Shown here: positions 7,326 to 15,607 of the stretch, one piece after another | How the letters are laid out: each line of letters opens with the position of its first letter | Numbering within the stretch: the first letter of the stretch is position 1 | Source: an uncultured Eubacteriales bacterium | GTDB taxonomy: Bacteria > Bacillota > Clostridia > Oscillospirales > Oscillospiraceae | Assembly: GCA_900540545.1 (NCBI GenBank) | Contig: UQGJ01000011.1 | Coordinates: forward strand, 1 to 54,367 | Direction of reading: 5' to 3' | DNA length: 54,367 nt | The notes under the pieces: generated by a model | What the model was told of the DNA's origin: nothing | Database searches by the model: none | The model's input: the letters and a program-made list of their open reading frames with translations, nothing else | Made by a program: the position numbers and the translations under genes

Positions 7326-8768
7326 ATGTACGATGTCATCATCATCGGCGCGGGCATCACCGGCGCGGCGGCGGCGTTTGAGCTGGGGAAGTACCGGCTG
7401 GACGTGGCTGTGCTGGAGAAGGAGAACGACGTGGCCTGCGGCACCACCAAGGCCAACTCCGCCATCCTCCACGCCGGGTACGACCCGGAGCCGGGGTCCC
7501 TCATGGCCCGGCTTAACGTCCGGGGCGTGGCCCTGGCCAGGGAGCTGTGCGCCAAGCTGGACGTGCCCTACGCCCCCGTGGGTTCCCTGGTCCTGGGCTT
7601 CACCCAGGCTGACCGGGCCACCCTTCAGGCCCTGTATGAGCGGGGGAACCGAAACGGAGTCCCCGGCCTGGAACTGCTCACCGGGGACCAGGTCCGGGCC
7701 CTGGAGCCGAATTTGAGCGGCGATGTGCTGGCCGCCCTCCGGGCCCCCTCCGCCGCCATCTGCTCCCCCTGGGAGTACGCCCTGGCCCTGCTGGAGACCG
7801 CCGTGCGGAACGGCGTCCAGCTCTTCCGGGACGCCGGCGTCACCGGCCTGGCCCCCATCCCCGGCGGCTGGCGGGTGGAAACTGTCCGTGGGGCCTTCGA
7901 GGGCAGATACGTCCTCAACGCCGCCGGGGTCCACGCCCAGGCCGTCCACGGGCTGGCCGCCCCGCCCTCCTTCACCATCCGCCCCGCCCGGGGCCAGTAC
8001 CACCTGCTGGACAAGAGCGAGGGGGACCGGGTGGGCACGGTGGTGTTCCAGTGCCCCAACGAGCACGGGAAAGGGGTTTTGGTTGCCCCCACCGTCCACG
8101 GCAACCTCATCGTCGGCCCAAACTCCGAGCCGGTGGCCGGCGACGACACCGCCACCACCGCCGCCGGACTGGACTTCGTCCGGGAGACAGCCAGAAAATC
8201 CGTCCCCTCCATCGACTTCCGGGCCGACATCCGCACCTTCGCCGGGGTCCGGGCCGTGGCCGACACCGGGGACTTCGTGCTGGGTGAGGCCCCCGGCGCC
8301 CCCGGCTTCTTCGATTTGGCGGGCATCTGCTCCCCCGGCCTCTCCGCCGCCCCCGCCATCGGGGAGTACGCCGTGGAGCTTTTGGGAGCCACGGGCCTGC
8401 CCCTGCGCCCCAAGGACGACTTTATCTGTGCGCGCCGCCGGGTCCGCTTCCATGGCCTCTCCCCCGCCCAGCAGGCCGAGCTGGTGGCCCGGCGGAGCGA
8501 CTACGGCCGCATTATCTGCCGGTGCGAGACCGTCACCGAGGGGGAGATCGTGGACGCCCTCCGCGCCCCCATCCCGCCGGTGTCGGTGGACGGGGTGAAA
8601 CGGCGGGTGAACGCCGGTATGGGCCGCTGCCAGGGGGGCTTCTGCTCCCCCAGAGTGGTGGAACTGCTGTGCCGGGAGCTGGGGCTGGACCCCCTGGACG
8701 TGGTCCAGGACCGGGCCGGGAGCTGGCTGCTGGACCGGGAGACGAAGGGAGGGGCGGACCGTGTATGA
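7326..8768 (+). CDS. FAD-dependent oxidoreductase, GlpA-like with BFD [2Fe-2S] domain
   Basis: This 480-residue protein has a DAO/GlpA-type FAD fold (DVIIIGAGITGAAAAFEL at the start; ANSAILHAGYD near 45). A C-terminal BFD-like iron-sulfur domain follows, with Cys in IICRCET (about residue 400) and GRCQGGFC (about 435). This pattern is seen in anaerobic glycerol-3-phosphate dehydrogenase large subunits and their relatives. In this operon, oxidation of glycerol 3-phosphate to dihydroxyacetone phosphate is the most probable reaction. Translation starts at ATG 7326 after GGGAGG. The next gene overlaps by 8 nt, which suggests a complex. L-2-hydroxyglutarate-type oxidase annotation is an alternative that sequence alone cannot fully exclude. 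Confidence 0.87.
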   Translation: MYDVIIIGAGITGAAAAFELGKYRLDVAVLEKENDVACGTTKANSAILHAGYDPEPGSLMARLNVRGVALARELCAKLDVPYAPVGSLVLGFTQADRATLQALYERGNRNGVPGLELLTGDQVRALEPNLSGDVLAALRAPSAAICSPWEYALALLETAVRNGVQLFRDAGVTGLAPIPGGWRVETVRGAFEGRYVLNAAGVHAQAVHGLAAPPSFTIRPARGQYHLLDKSEGDRVGTVVFQCPNEHGKGVLVAPTVHGNLIVGPNSEPVAGDDTATTAAGLDFVRETARKSVPSIDFRADIRTFAGVRAVADTGDFVLGEAPGAPGFFDLAGICSPGLSAAPAIGEYAVELLGATGLPLRPKDDFICARRRVRFHGLSPAQQAELVARRSDYGRIICRCETVTEGEIVDALRAPIPPVSVDGVKRRVNAGMGRCQGGFCSPRVVELLCRELGLDPLDVVQDRAGSWLLDRETKGGADRV

Positions 8769-10008
8769 CCTGATCGTGATCGGCGGCGGCCCCGCCGGAC
8801 TGGCGGCGGCCTGCCAAGCCTGGGACGACGGTCTCCGGCGCATCCTCATCGTGGAGCGGGACCGGGAGCTGGGCGGCATCCTCAACCAGTGCATCCACAA
8901 CGGCTTCGGCCTCCACTACTTCAAGGAGGAGCTCACCGGGCCGGAGTACGCCGGGCGGTTCGTGGCCCTGCTGAACCAGACCGGCGTGGAGGTCCGGCTG
9001 GACACCATGGTCCTGGAGGTGACGGACCGGCGGGAGGTCCACATGGTGGGCAAGGACACGGGCTACCGCGTGGAACAGGCCAAGAGCGTCATTTTAGCCA
9101 TGGGCTGCCGGGAGCGGACCCGGGGGGCCATCGGCATCCCCGGCGCCCGGCCCGCCGGGGTCTTCACCGCCGGGACCGCCCAGCGCTACGTGAACATGGA
9201 GGGCTACCTCCCCGGCAGGCGGGTGGTCATTCTGGGCAGCGGCGACATCGGTCTCATCATGGCCCGGCGCATGACCCTGGAGGGGGCCAAGGTGCTGTGC
9301 TGCGTGGAGCTGATGCCCTACTCCGGGGGCCTGAACCGCAACATCGTCCAGTGCCTTCACGACTATGACATCCCCCTCTATCTCTCCCACACCATCACCG
9401 AGATCCGCGGCGACCGGCGGGTGGAGGGGGTCACGGTGGCCCAGGTGGGGCCGGACCGCCGCCCCATCCCCGGCACCGAGATGGACTTCGACTGCGACAC
9501 CGTCCTGCTGTCCGTGGGGCTCATCCCCGAAAACGAGCTGACCCGCTCCGCGGGCATCGCCATCGACCCCCGGACCAACGGGGCGGTGGTGTACGAGAAC
9601 ATGGAGACCAGCCTCCCCGGCGTGTTCGCCTGCGGCAACGTGGCCCACGTCCACGACCTGGTGGACTTCGTCACCGCCGAGAGCCAGCGGGCCGGGGCCG
9701 CTGCCGCCCGGTACGCGCTGGGGCCGCAAGAGGCGGAGGATGCCGTCCTGGAGGTCAAAAACGGGGACGGCGTGACCTATACCGTCCCCCAGCGCATCCG
9801 GCCCGACCGGGTGGAGAAGCTCTGCGACGTGTTTTTCCGGGTGAACCGAGTCTGCGGGGACAGCGAGATTGCGGTCTCCGACGGGGAGAAGCAGATCGCC
9901 GCCTTTAAGCGGGAACACCTGGCCCCCGGCGAGATGGAGCATATCATGCTGCCCAGGGTGCTGCTGGAGCAGGCCAGAGGCGATTTGTCTATTTCGATAC
10001 GGGAGTAG
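8761..10008 (+). CDS. FAD-dependent pyridine-nucleotide-disulfide-type oxidoreductase
   Basis: This 415-residue flavoprotein starts YDLIVIGGGPAGLAAA (FAD Rossmann) and has a second nucleotide-binding motif VVILGSGDIGLIMARR near residue 158. CRERTRGAIGIPG and the C-terminal GVFACGNVAHVHDLVD (second FAD contact) are also present. It uses a GTG start inside the end of the preceding gene (8-nt overlap), with AAGGGAGGGG as ribosome site; an ATG four bases later is out of frame. It probably couples electrons from the GlpA-like partner to NAD(P) or another carrier. This trio (GlpA-like, this flavoprotein, DUF1667 protein) recurs in anaerobic Firmicutes glycerol operons. Exact electron acceptor is inference. 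Confidence 0.87.
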   Translation: MYDLIVIGGGPAGLAAACQAWDDGLRRILIVERDRELGGILNQCIHNGFGLHYFKEELTGPEYAGRFVALLNQTGVEVRLDTMVLEVTDRREVHMVGKDTGYRVEQAKSVILAMGCRERTRGAIGIPGARPAGVFTAGTAQRYVNMEGYLPGRRVVILGSGDIGLIMARRMTLEGAKVLCCVELMPYSGGLNRNIVQCLHDYDIPLYLSHTITEIRGDRRVEGVTVAQVGPDRRPIPGTEMDFDCDTVLLSVGLIPENELTRSAGIAIDPRTNGAVVYENMETSLPGVFACGNVAHVHDLVDFVTAESQRAGAAAARYALGPQEAEDAVLEVKNGDGVTYTVPQRIRPDRVEKLCDVFFRVNRVCGDSEIAVSDGEKQIAAFKREHLAPGEMEHIMLPRVLLEQARGDLSISIRE

Positions 10009-10013
10009 GGCAG

Positions 10014-10172
10014 GGCGCCCCCTGCCGGGGTGCCTCCGGCGATTCCCCTTTCCTCTCGAATAAAGGGGACAGAAAGAAGGACCCACGGGCGGCTGATAGC
10101 CGCCCCTACAAGGTATCTGTCCCCCGCGCACCTGTCATTGCGAGCCAGTCCGCAAACTGGCGCGGCAATCCG
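10014..10172. repeat. Intergenic repeats inside the glp operon
   Basis: The 213-bp gap holds a partial copy of the dispersed structured repeat (CCCCTTTCC...AAAGGGGACAGAAAGAAGGACC, 10040-10085). It also holds a GGGCGGCTGATAGCCGCCC hairpin (10087-10105) and a REP-like palindrome (10135-10172) nearly identical to that at 53-90. No gene or clear promoter was seen here. Confidence 0.7.
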
Positions 10173-10221
10173 CATCCCCCGTCCCCTCCCCAACGGGAAT
10201 CCATGATTGAGGTGAATCACT

Positions 10222-10566
10222 ATGACCGAACTCATCTGCATCCTCTGCCCCAAGGGCTGCCACCTCCGTGTGGACGAGGCCGGGGACTTCGCCGTTACGG
10301 GAAACGGCTGTCCAAGAGGGGCGGAATATGGTAGAATAGAGTTGACCCACCCCACCAGGGTGGTGACCTCCACCGTGCGGGTGGAGGGGGCGGCCCACCG
10401 CCGCTGTCCCGTCAAGACCGACGGTGCCATCCCCAAGGGGCTGATGTTAGACGCCATGCACACCTTGGACGGCCTCACCCTCACCGCCCCTGTGGCCCTG
10501 GGACAGGTGGTGGTGGAGAATGTCTGCGGCACCGGGGTCAATTTCGTCACCACGCGCAACCTGTAA
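10222..10566 (+). CDS. DUF1667 domain-containing protein (small Cys protein)
   Basis: This 114-residue protein opens with ICILCPKGCHLRV and has NGCPRGAEYGR, so four Cys (CxxCxxxC plus a later C) could bind an iron-sulfur cluster. The C-terminal half is typical of DUF1667, found next to GlpA/GlpB-like flavoproteins. It probably is a small electron-transfer or assembly subunit of the anaerobic G3P dehydrogenase; that role is inferred from context. The start has the weak ribosome site TTGAGGTGA. The next gene's ribosome site overlaps its stop. Confidence 0.85.
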   Translation: MTELICILCPKGCHLRVDEAGDFAVTGNGCPRGAEYGRIELTHPTRVVTSTVRVEGAAHRRCPVKTDGAIPKGLMLDAMHTLDGLTLTAPVALGQVVVENVCGTGVNFVTTRNL

Positions 10567-10579
10567 GGAGGCTTGTGTT

Positions 10580-12064
10580 ATGGGCACCTATATCCTCGCC
10601 CTGGACCAGGGCACCACCAGCTCTCGCGCCATTCTCTTCGACGCGGAGCAGAACATCGTGGGCATCGCCCAGAAGGAGTTCACCCAGTTCTACCCCCAGC
10701 AGGGCTGGGTGGAACACGACCCCATGGAGATCTGGTCCAGCCAGTACGCTGTGATGATGGAGGTCATCGCCCAAACTGGCGTGGACCCGGCGGCCATCGC
10801 CGCCATCGGCATCACCAACCAGCGGGAGACCACCATCCTCTGGGACCGGGATACCGGGCGGCCCATTTACAACGCCATCGTCTGGCAGTGCCGCCGCACC
10901 GCGGCCATCGTGGACGGCCTGCTGGCCGACGGGCTGGGGGACCACATCAAAAAGACCACCGGCCTGGTCCCCGACGCCTACTTCTCCGGCACCAAGATCA
11001 AGTGGATTTTGGACCACGTGGATGGGGCCCGCGCGAAGGCGGAGCGGGGCGAGATCCTGTTCGGCACCGTGGACACCTGGCTGCTGTGGAAGCTGACGGG
11101 CGGGGCCGTCCACGTCACCGACCGGACCAACGCCTCCCGCACCATGCTCTACGACATCCACAAGCTCCAGTGGGACGACACCCTGCTCTCCGCCCTGGAC
11201 ATCCCCCGGGCCATGCTGCCGGAGGTCCGCTCCTCCAGCGAGGTCTACGGCTACGCCGACATCGGTGGAGTCCAGGTCCCCATCTCCGGCATCGCCGGGG
11301 ACCAGCAGGCGGCCCTGTTCGGCCAGACCTGCTTCCGGAAGGGGGAGGCCAAAAATACATACGGCACCGGCTGCTTCCTGCTGATGAACACCGGGGACGA
11401 CCCTGTGGCCAGCCAAAACGGCCTCATCACCACCATCGCCGCCGGAGGGCCGGGGCAGGTGCAGTACGCCCTGGAGGGCTCGGTTTTCGTGGGCGGGGCT
11501 GTCATTCAGTGGATCCGGGACGAGATGCGCTTCCTCACCGAGAGCTGCGATGCGGAGTATTACGCTCAGAAGGTCCCCGACACCGGGGGCGTGTATCTGG
11601 TCCCCGCCTTCACCGGCCTGGGGGCCCCCTACTGGGATATGTATGCCCGGGGGTGCATCGTGGGCCTGACCCGGGGCACCCGGCGGGAGCACATCATCCG
11701 GGCGGCCCAGGAGTCCATCGCCTATCAGGTGGCCGATTTGGTCCACGCCATGGAGAAGGACGTGGGCGCCCCCCTCACCGAGCTGAAGGCCGACGGTGGG
11801 GCCAGCCGGGACCGCTTCCTCATGCAGTTCCAGGCCGACATCCTGGACCGGGAGGTCCGCCGCCCCATGATCCGGGAGACCACTGCTCTGGGCAGCGCCT
11901 ATCTGGCGGGGCTGGCCGTGGGGGTGTGGAAGGACCAGGCGGAGATACAGGGTCTGTGGAAGTGCGACCTCACCTTCACGCCGGATATGGACGCCGCCCG
12001 GCGGGACGGGCTGATGGAGGACTGGCACCGGGCCGTGGAGCGGAGCCGGGGATGGGCGAAATAG
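10580..12064 (+). CDS. glpK: Glycerol kinase
   Basis: This 494-residue FGGY-family kinase phosphorylates glycerol to sn-glycerol 3-phosphate with ATP, the substrate of the upstream dehydrogenase and the ligand of GlpP. Signatures are LALDQGTTSSRAILFD at the start, NQRETTILWDR (about 83), GTVDTWLLWKLTGG (about 162) and the ATP-site segment ADGGASRDRFLMQFQADIL (about 405). ATG 10580 follows AAGGAGG. The open frame upstream is noise. No glycerol facilitator gene is present in this operon. A strong terminator closes the unit. Confidence 0.97.
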   Translation: MGTYILALDQGTTSSRAILFDAEQNIVGIAQKEFTQFYPQQGWVEHDPMEIWSSQYAVMMEVIAQTGVDPAAIAAIGITNQRETTILWDRDTGRPIYNAIVWQCRRTAAIVDGLLADGLGDHIKKTTGLVPDAYFSGTKIKWILDHVDGARAKAERGEILFGTVDTWLLWKLTGGAVHVTDRTNASRTMLYDIHKLQWDDTLLSALDIPRAMLPEVRSSSEVYGYADIGGVQVPISGIAGDQQAALFGQTCFRKGEAKNTYGTGCFLLMNTGDDPVASQNGLITTIAAGGPGQVQYALEGSVFVGGAVIQWIRDEMRFLTESCDAEYYAQKVPDTGGVYLVPAFTGLGAPYWDMYARGCIVGLTRGTRREHIIRAAQESIAYQVADLVHAMEKDVGAPLTELKADGGASRDRFLMQFQADILDREVRRPMIRETTALGSAYLAGLAVGVWKDQAEIQGLWKCDLTFTPDMDAARRDGLMEDWHRAVERSRGWAK

Positions 12065-12067
12065 GAT

Positions 12068-12110
12068 AAAAAGGGACCCGCTGTGGTGTGCGCCACAGCG
12101 GGTCCTTTTT
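12068..12110 (+). terminator. Intrinsic terminator after glpK
   Basis: AAAAAGGGACCCGCTGTGG pairs with CCACAGCGGGTCCTTTTT around a short loop, 4 nt after the stop. The symmetric A and T tracts make it a strong, probably bidirectional terminator. Confidence 0.92.
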
Positions 12111-12116
12111 GCAGGG

Positions 12117-12392
12117 CACGGGCCCTGCCGGGGGCGTTCCTTTCTCATTTGAGAAAGGAACCGAAAGAAAACCAGGGGGCCGACACAGGGGATTTCATCC
12201 CCCTATTGTCGGCCCCCTGGACCCCGGAGTACGTCCGGGCGGCGGTGGGGTTTATGTTGGTTGGCAAGACTTGAGAGCTGTTGCAGCCCGTATTGGTCTG
12301 GCACCCGAACAACTCCGGCTGCCGCCCCTCGGCGAAGAGCCGGGCAAAATTTGTGAGTAGTTGCGTTTCAATCGGTGCAAACAAGCCGCCAC
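12117..12392. repeat. Structured dispersed repeat, copy A
   Basis: This is a full copy of a roughly 280-bp intergenic repeat, also present at 24751, 51211 and 54251. In order it has a CCTTTCTC/GAGAAAGG hairpin and a long hairpin CCAGGGGGCCGAC/GTCGGCCCCCTGG (12172-12230) with an inner GGGGAT/ATCCCC stem. A CCGGA/TCCGG hairpin and a conserved tail ending TCGGTGCAAACAAGCCGCCA follow. It starts just behind the glpK terminator and fills the gap to the recQ 3' end. I see no credible ORF in it. Confidence 0.85.
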
Positions 12393-12455
12393 AAGTCTCA
12401 GCGTCCCCCGTCCCGCCCCGTGGGCGTCATTCTGCATTCTGCATTCCTGCATTCT

Positions 12456-14276
12456 CTACCCCCGCTCCAAAAACGCCCCAATCTCATCCAGGAAAATCTG
12501 CCCGTACTGCTCCAGCTTCTTCTGGCCCACGCCGGAGACCTCCAGGAATTCCGCCTCGGTCCGGGGACACTTGGCGGCCATGTCCCGGAGGGCGGCGTCG
12601 GAAAAGACGATGTAGGACGGCACGTCCCGCTCCCGGGCCAGCACCGTCCGCAACGCCCGCAGGCGGTCGTACAGGCCCTCCGGCGCAGGCTGGGTGGGCT
12701 GGGGCTTCCGCTCCCGGGGGGCAGGCTCCACACTCTCCTCCCGGCGCATGGTCACCCCGCCGCCGTGGAAAAGGACCTCCCCCGCCCGCGGCCCCAGCCG
12801 CAGCACGGGGAATTTGCCCACGGTCTGTTCCAGGCAGCCGTTTTGCAGCAGGGCCTGGACCATGGCCTTGACCTCCGGCCCCTTCCGGTCTTTCAGCAGG
12901 CCGAAGGTACTCTGCCGGTCCAGTCCCCACTCCCCGATACGCCCGGCGGTCCGGCCCCGGAGGACCTGGACGATGGTGTTGGCCCCGAAGCGCTCCCCCG
13001 TCTTTTTCACGCAGCTCAGGATGATTTGGGCCTCCCGGGTGATGTCCACCGCGGCAAAGGTCTGGACGCAGTTATAGCAGTTGCCGCAGTCGTCGGGGGC
13101 GGTTTCGCCGAAATACTCCAGGATGTACTTGCGCAGGCACCCCTCGGTGCGGCAGTAGCCCTCCATCTGCTGGAGCCGCAGGTAGTCCCGCTCCCGGACC
13201 GCGGCCAACGTCTCCTCGTCCAGGTTTTCGTTGTCCCGGTCCTGCTCGATCATGAACCGGGCCGTCTGCACGTCCTGGGGACTGAACATCAGAACGCAAG
13301 CCGCCGGCTCCCCGTCCCGCCCGGCCCGGCCCGCCTCCTGGTAGTAGCTCTCCATATCCTTGGGCATGTTGAAGTGGAGGACGTAGCGGACGTTGGACTT
13401 GTCGATGCCCATACCGAAGGCGTTGGTGGCCACCATGACGGGGGCCCGGTCATAGGAGAAATCCTCCTGGTTCTGCCGCCGCTCGTCGGCGGGCAGGCCC
13501 GCGTGGTAGCGGGTGGCGGGGACCCCCGCCTGTTGGAGGGCATCGCAGACCTTCTCCACGTTCTTCCGGGTGGCGCAGTAGACGATGCCGCTCTCCGCCG
13601 GGCGGGACTGGACGAATTCCAGCACCGCGTCCAGCTTGTTTTTCCCCCGGCGGACCTGGAAGAAGAGGTTGGCCCGGTCGAAGCCGGTCACTGACTCCGC
13701 CGGGTCCCGAAGGCCCAGCAGCGCGCGCATGTCCGCCCGGACCGTGGGGGTGGCCGTGGCGGTGAAGGCCGCCAGCACCGGCCGCCGGGGCAGCGCGTCC
13801 AGGAAGCGGGGGATGTCCAGGTAGCTGGGCCGGAAGTCCTGCCCCCACTGGGAGACGCAGTGGGCCTCGTCCACCGCCACCAGGGAGAGGTCGGCGGCCT
13901 GGGCAAAGTCCAGCATCCGGGGGGTCATGAGCCGCTCCGGGGCCACGTAGATGATTTTATATTTCCCGTACCGGGCGTTGTCCAGGGCCAGGTCGAACTG
14001 CCGCTGGGTGAGGGTGGAGTTGAGGTAGGCAGCCGGGATGCCCGCCTGGCACAGGGCGGCCACCTGGTCCTTCATCAGGGAGATAAGGGGGGAGACCACC
14101 AGCGCCACCCCCGGCATCAGCAGGGCGGGGAGCTGGAAGCACAGGCTCTTCCCCGCCCCCGTGGGCATCACGGCCAGGGCGTCCCGCCCGGCCAGGATGG
14201 CGTCCACAATAGGCTCCTGCCCGGCCCGGAAGGCGGGGTAGCCGAAATAGGTTTTCAGGGCTTCGTATTTGTCCAT
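12456..14276 (-). CDS. recQ: ATP-dependent DNA helicase RecQ
   Basis: This 606-residue 3'-5' SF2 helicase acts in recombinational repair. The Walker A motif is VMPTGAGKSLCF (about residue 37) and motif II is VDEAHC. SQWGQDFRPSY and the C-terminal helicase motifs (ATNAFGMGIDK; YYQEAGRAGRDG) follow. The RecQ zinc-binding region holds the Cys of YCRTEGCLRKY and CGNCYNC. An HRDC domain closes the protein (FLEVSGVGQKKLEQYG). The start ATG has a GGGAGG site. Length is normal. It is monocistronic with its own promoter. Confidence 0.96.
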   Translation of the reverse strand: MDKYEALKTYFGYPAFRAGQEPIVDAILAGRDALAVMPTGAGKSLCFQLPALLMPGVALVVSPLISLMKDQVAALCQAGIPAAYLNSTLTQRQFDLALDNARYGKYKIIYVAPERLMTPRMLDFAQAADLSLVAVDEAHCVSQWGQDFRPSYLDIPRFLDALPRRPVLAAFTATATPTVRADMRALLGLRDPAESVTGFDRANLFFQVRRGKNKLDAVLEFVQSRPAESGIVYCATRKNVEKVCDALQQAGVPATRYHAGLPADERRQNQEDFSYDRAPVMVATNAFGMGIDKSNVRYVLHFNMPKDMESYYQEAGRAGRDGEPAACVLMFSPQDVQTARFMIEQDRDNENLDEETLAAVRERDYLRLQQMEGYCRTEGCLRKYILEYFGETAPDDCGNCYNCVQTFAAVDITREAQIILSCVKKTGERFGANTIVQVLRGRTAGRIGEWGLDRQSTFGLLKDRKGPEVKAMVQALLQNGCLEQTVGKFPVLRLGPRAGEVLFHGGGVTMRREESVEPAPRERKPQPTQPAPEGLYDRLRALRTVLARERDVPSYIVFSDAALRDMAAKCPRTEAEFLEVSGVGQKKLEQYGQIFLDEIGAFLERG

Positions 14277-14299
14277 GGGGTAGCCTCCCTTTGGGAGTG

Positions 14300-14328
14300 A
14301 TTATATCAAATGCCGCAAAAAATCGCAA
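14300..14328 (-). promoter_or_regulatory. Promoter of recQ
   Basis: On the minus strand TTGCGA (14323-14328) and a perfect TATAAT (14300-14305) are 17 nt apart, 24 nt upstream of the recQ start. Confidence 0.7.
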
Positions 14329-14356
14329 ATCAGGGCCGTTGCGGATATTGGGCGCT

Positions 14357-14461
14357 GTCCTTGCGAGCCAGTTCTCAGACCTGTGGGAATCCGTTTTCCC
14401 ACACATGCGAAGACGGATTCCCACGCAAAATGGCCGCCCAATGGGCGGCCATTTTGCGTGG
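14357..14461. repeat. Decayed REP-like repeat and perfect 19-bp hairpin
   Basis: A degenerate REP copy (CCTTGCGAGCCAGT...) overlaps TGGGAATCCGT/ACGGATTCCCA arms at 14384-14422. It is followed by a perfect 19-bp palindromic hairpin with an AAT loop at 14421-14461 (CCACGCAAAATGGCCGCCC arms). The hairpin lies between the 3' end of nahK and the recQ promoter and may terminate the nahK operon. Confidence 0.75.
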
Positions 14462-14497
14462 AATGACAGGGCGTTGATTTTGCAGCGCGCCCCTATC

Positions 14498-15607
14498 TCA
14501 CTGATATTTTCTGACGATCTCCGCCATCTGGTCCCACACCCGCTCCATATCGGCCACCAGCTTGAACTGGGTGCGGCAGCGGTCCAGGTTCTGGCCAGGC
14601 CGGTGGGTGGCGAAGTAGTGGTCCCCCTCCAGGTAGTCGGTCAAAAACCGCATCCCACACTCCAGGGTCATCAGCTTGGCCCCCCAGGGGAGGTACTCCA
14701 GCTCGGCGGAGGTCAGGGCCCCGGCCGCCCCCTCCAGGTAGCCCTTCACGTAGACCTCGTAGAGGTCCAGGTCGAAGTTCACCTTCCCCAGGTCGGTCTC
14801 GTCCTCGGCGGCGTGGTTGGCCCCGAAGCGGATGGCGTCGCCGAAGTCGTTGATGGACAGCCCCGGCATGACCGTATCCAGATCGATGACGCAGATGCCC
14901 TCGCCGGTGGCCCGGTCCATGAGGACGTTGTTGAGCTTGGTGTCGTTGTGGGTCACCCGCAGGGGCAGCCGTCCCGCCGCCAGGGCGTCCATGGCCACTG
15001 CGCAGTCGGCCTCACGGGCCAGGGCGAAGGCGATCTCCGGTCCGGCGTCCTTTGCCCTGCCCAGGGCGTCGGCCTGGATGGCCGTCTGCAGGTTCCGAAA
15101 GCGGTTGGGGGTGTCGTGGAACCGCTCGATGGTCTCGTAGAGGGTGTCCGCCGGGTAGTCCTTGAGCATCCGCTGGAACCGGCCGAAGGCCCGGGCCGCC
15201 GCCGCGAAGAGCTCCGGGGTCTCGGCGCTCTGGAGGCAGTCGGTGCCCTCGATGAAGGGGGTGCAGCGCCAGGCCCGGCCCTCGCCGTCGGCGTAGTAGC
15301 TCTCCCCCGTCCTGGTCCGCAGGAAGGTGAGGGTCTCCCGCTCCGGGTCCCCGCCCTGAGCGGCGACGACCTGGCGCAGGTAGTCCGTGACCCCCACGAT
15401 GTTGGCCATGAGCTGGTCCGGGCGCTTAAAGGCGGCGCTGCTCACCCGCTGGAGGATGAAACGCTTGCAGTCCCGCTCCGGGGGCTGGGTGTGGACGCAG
15501 AAGGTGTCGTTGATGTGCCCCTTGCCGAACCGGGCGGCGCCCACGATGGGCGCGCCGAAGTCGAAGGCCGCCAGGGCCTCCTGCAGTCTCTCTTCCGCGT
15601 CTGCCAT
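14498..15607 (-). CDS. nahK: N-acetylhexosamine 1-kinase-like phosphotransferase
   Basis: This 369-residue aminoglycoside-phosphotransferase-fold kinase starts with the glycine-poor loop FGKGHINDTF. It has the catalytic motif VTHNDTKLNNVL (about residue 215) and the metal site CVIDLDTVMPG. That is the pattern of NahK (LnpB), which makes GlcNAc/GalNAc 1-phosphate from the free sugar. It is last in a minus-strand operon with a nucleotidyltransferase (1-nt overlap, TAATG) and galE, divergent from the GH112 phosphorylase operon. This gives the logic galactosyl-HexNAc phosphorolysis, then HexNAc phosphorylation. The function call rests on both fold and context. Confidence 0.88.
   Translation of the reverse strand: MADAEERLQEALAAFDFGAPIVGAARFGKGHINDTFCVHTQPPERDCKRFILQRVSSAAFKRPDQLMANIVGVTDYLRQVVAAQGGDPERETLTFLRTRTGESYYADGEGRAWRCTPFIEGTDCLQSAETPELFAAAARAFGRFQRMLKDYPADTLYETIERFHDTPNRFRNLQTAIQADALGRAKDAGPEIAFALAREADCAVAMDALAAGRLPLRVTHNDTKLNNVLMDRATGEGICVIDLDTVMPGLSINDFGDAIRFGANHAAEDETDLGKVNFDLDLYEVYVKGYLEGAAGALTSAELEYLPWGAKLMTLECGMRFLTDYLEGDHYFATHRPGQNLDRCRTQFKLVADMERVWDQMAEIVRKYQ

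Noticed and set aside
12145..12384. Small frames in the dispersed repeats (for example 79 codons at 12145-12384, with similar translations at 24784 and 51156)
   Set aside because: The frames are not kept across copies, no ribosome sites are present, and changes preserve base pairing rather than codons.
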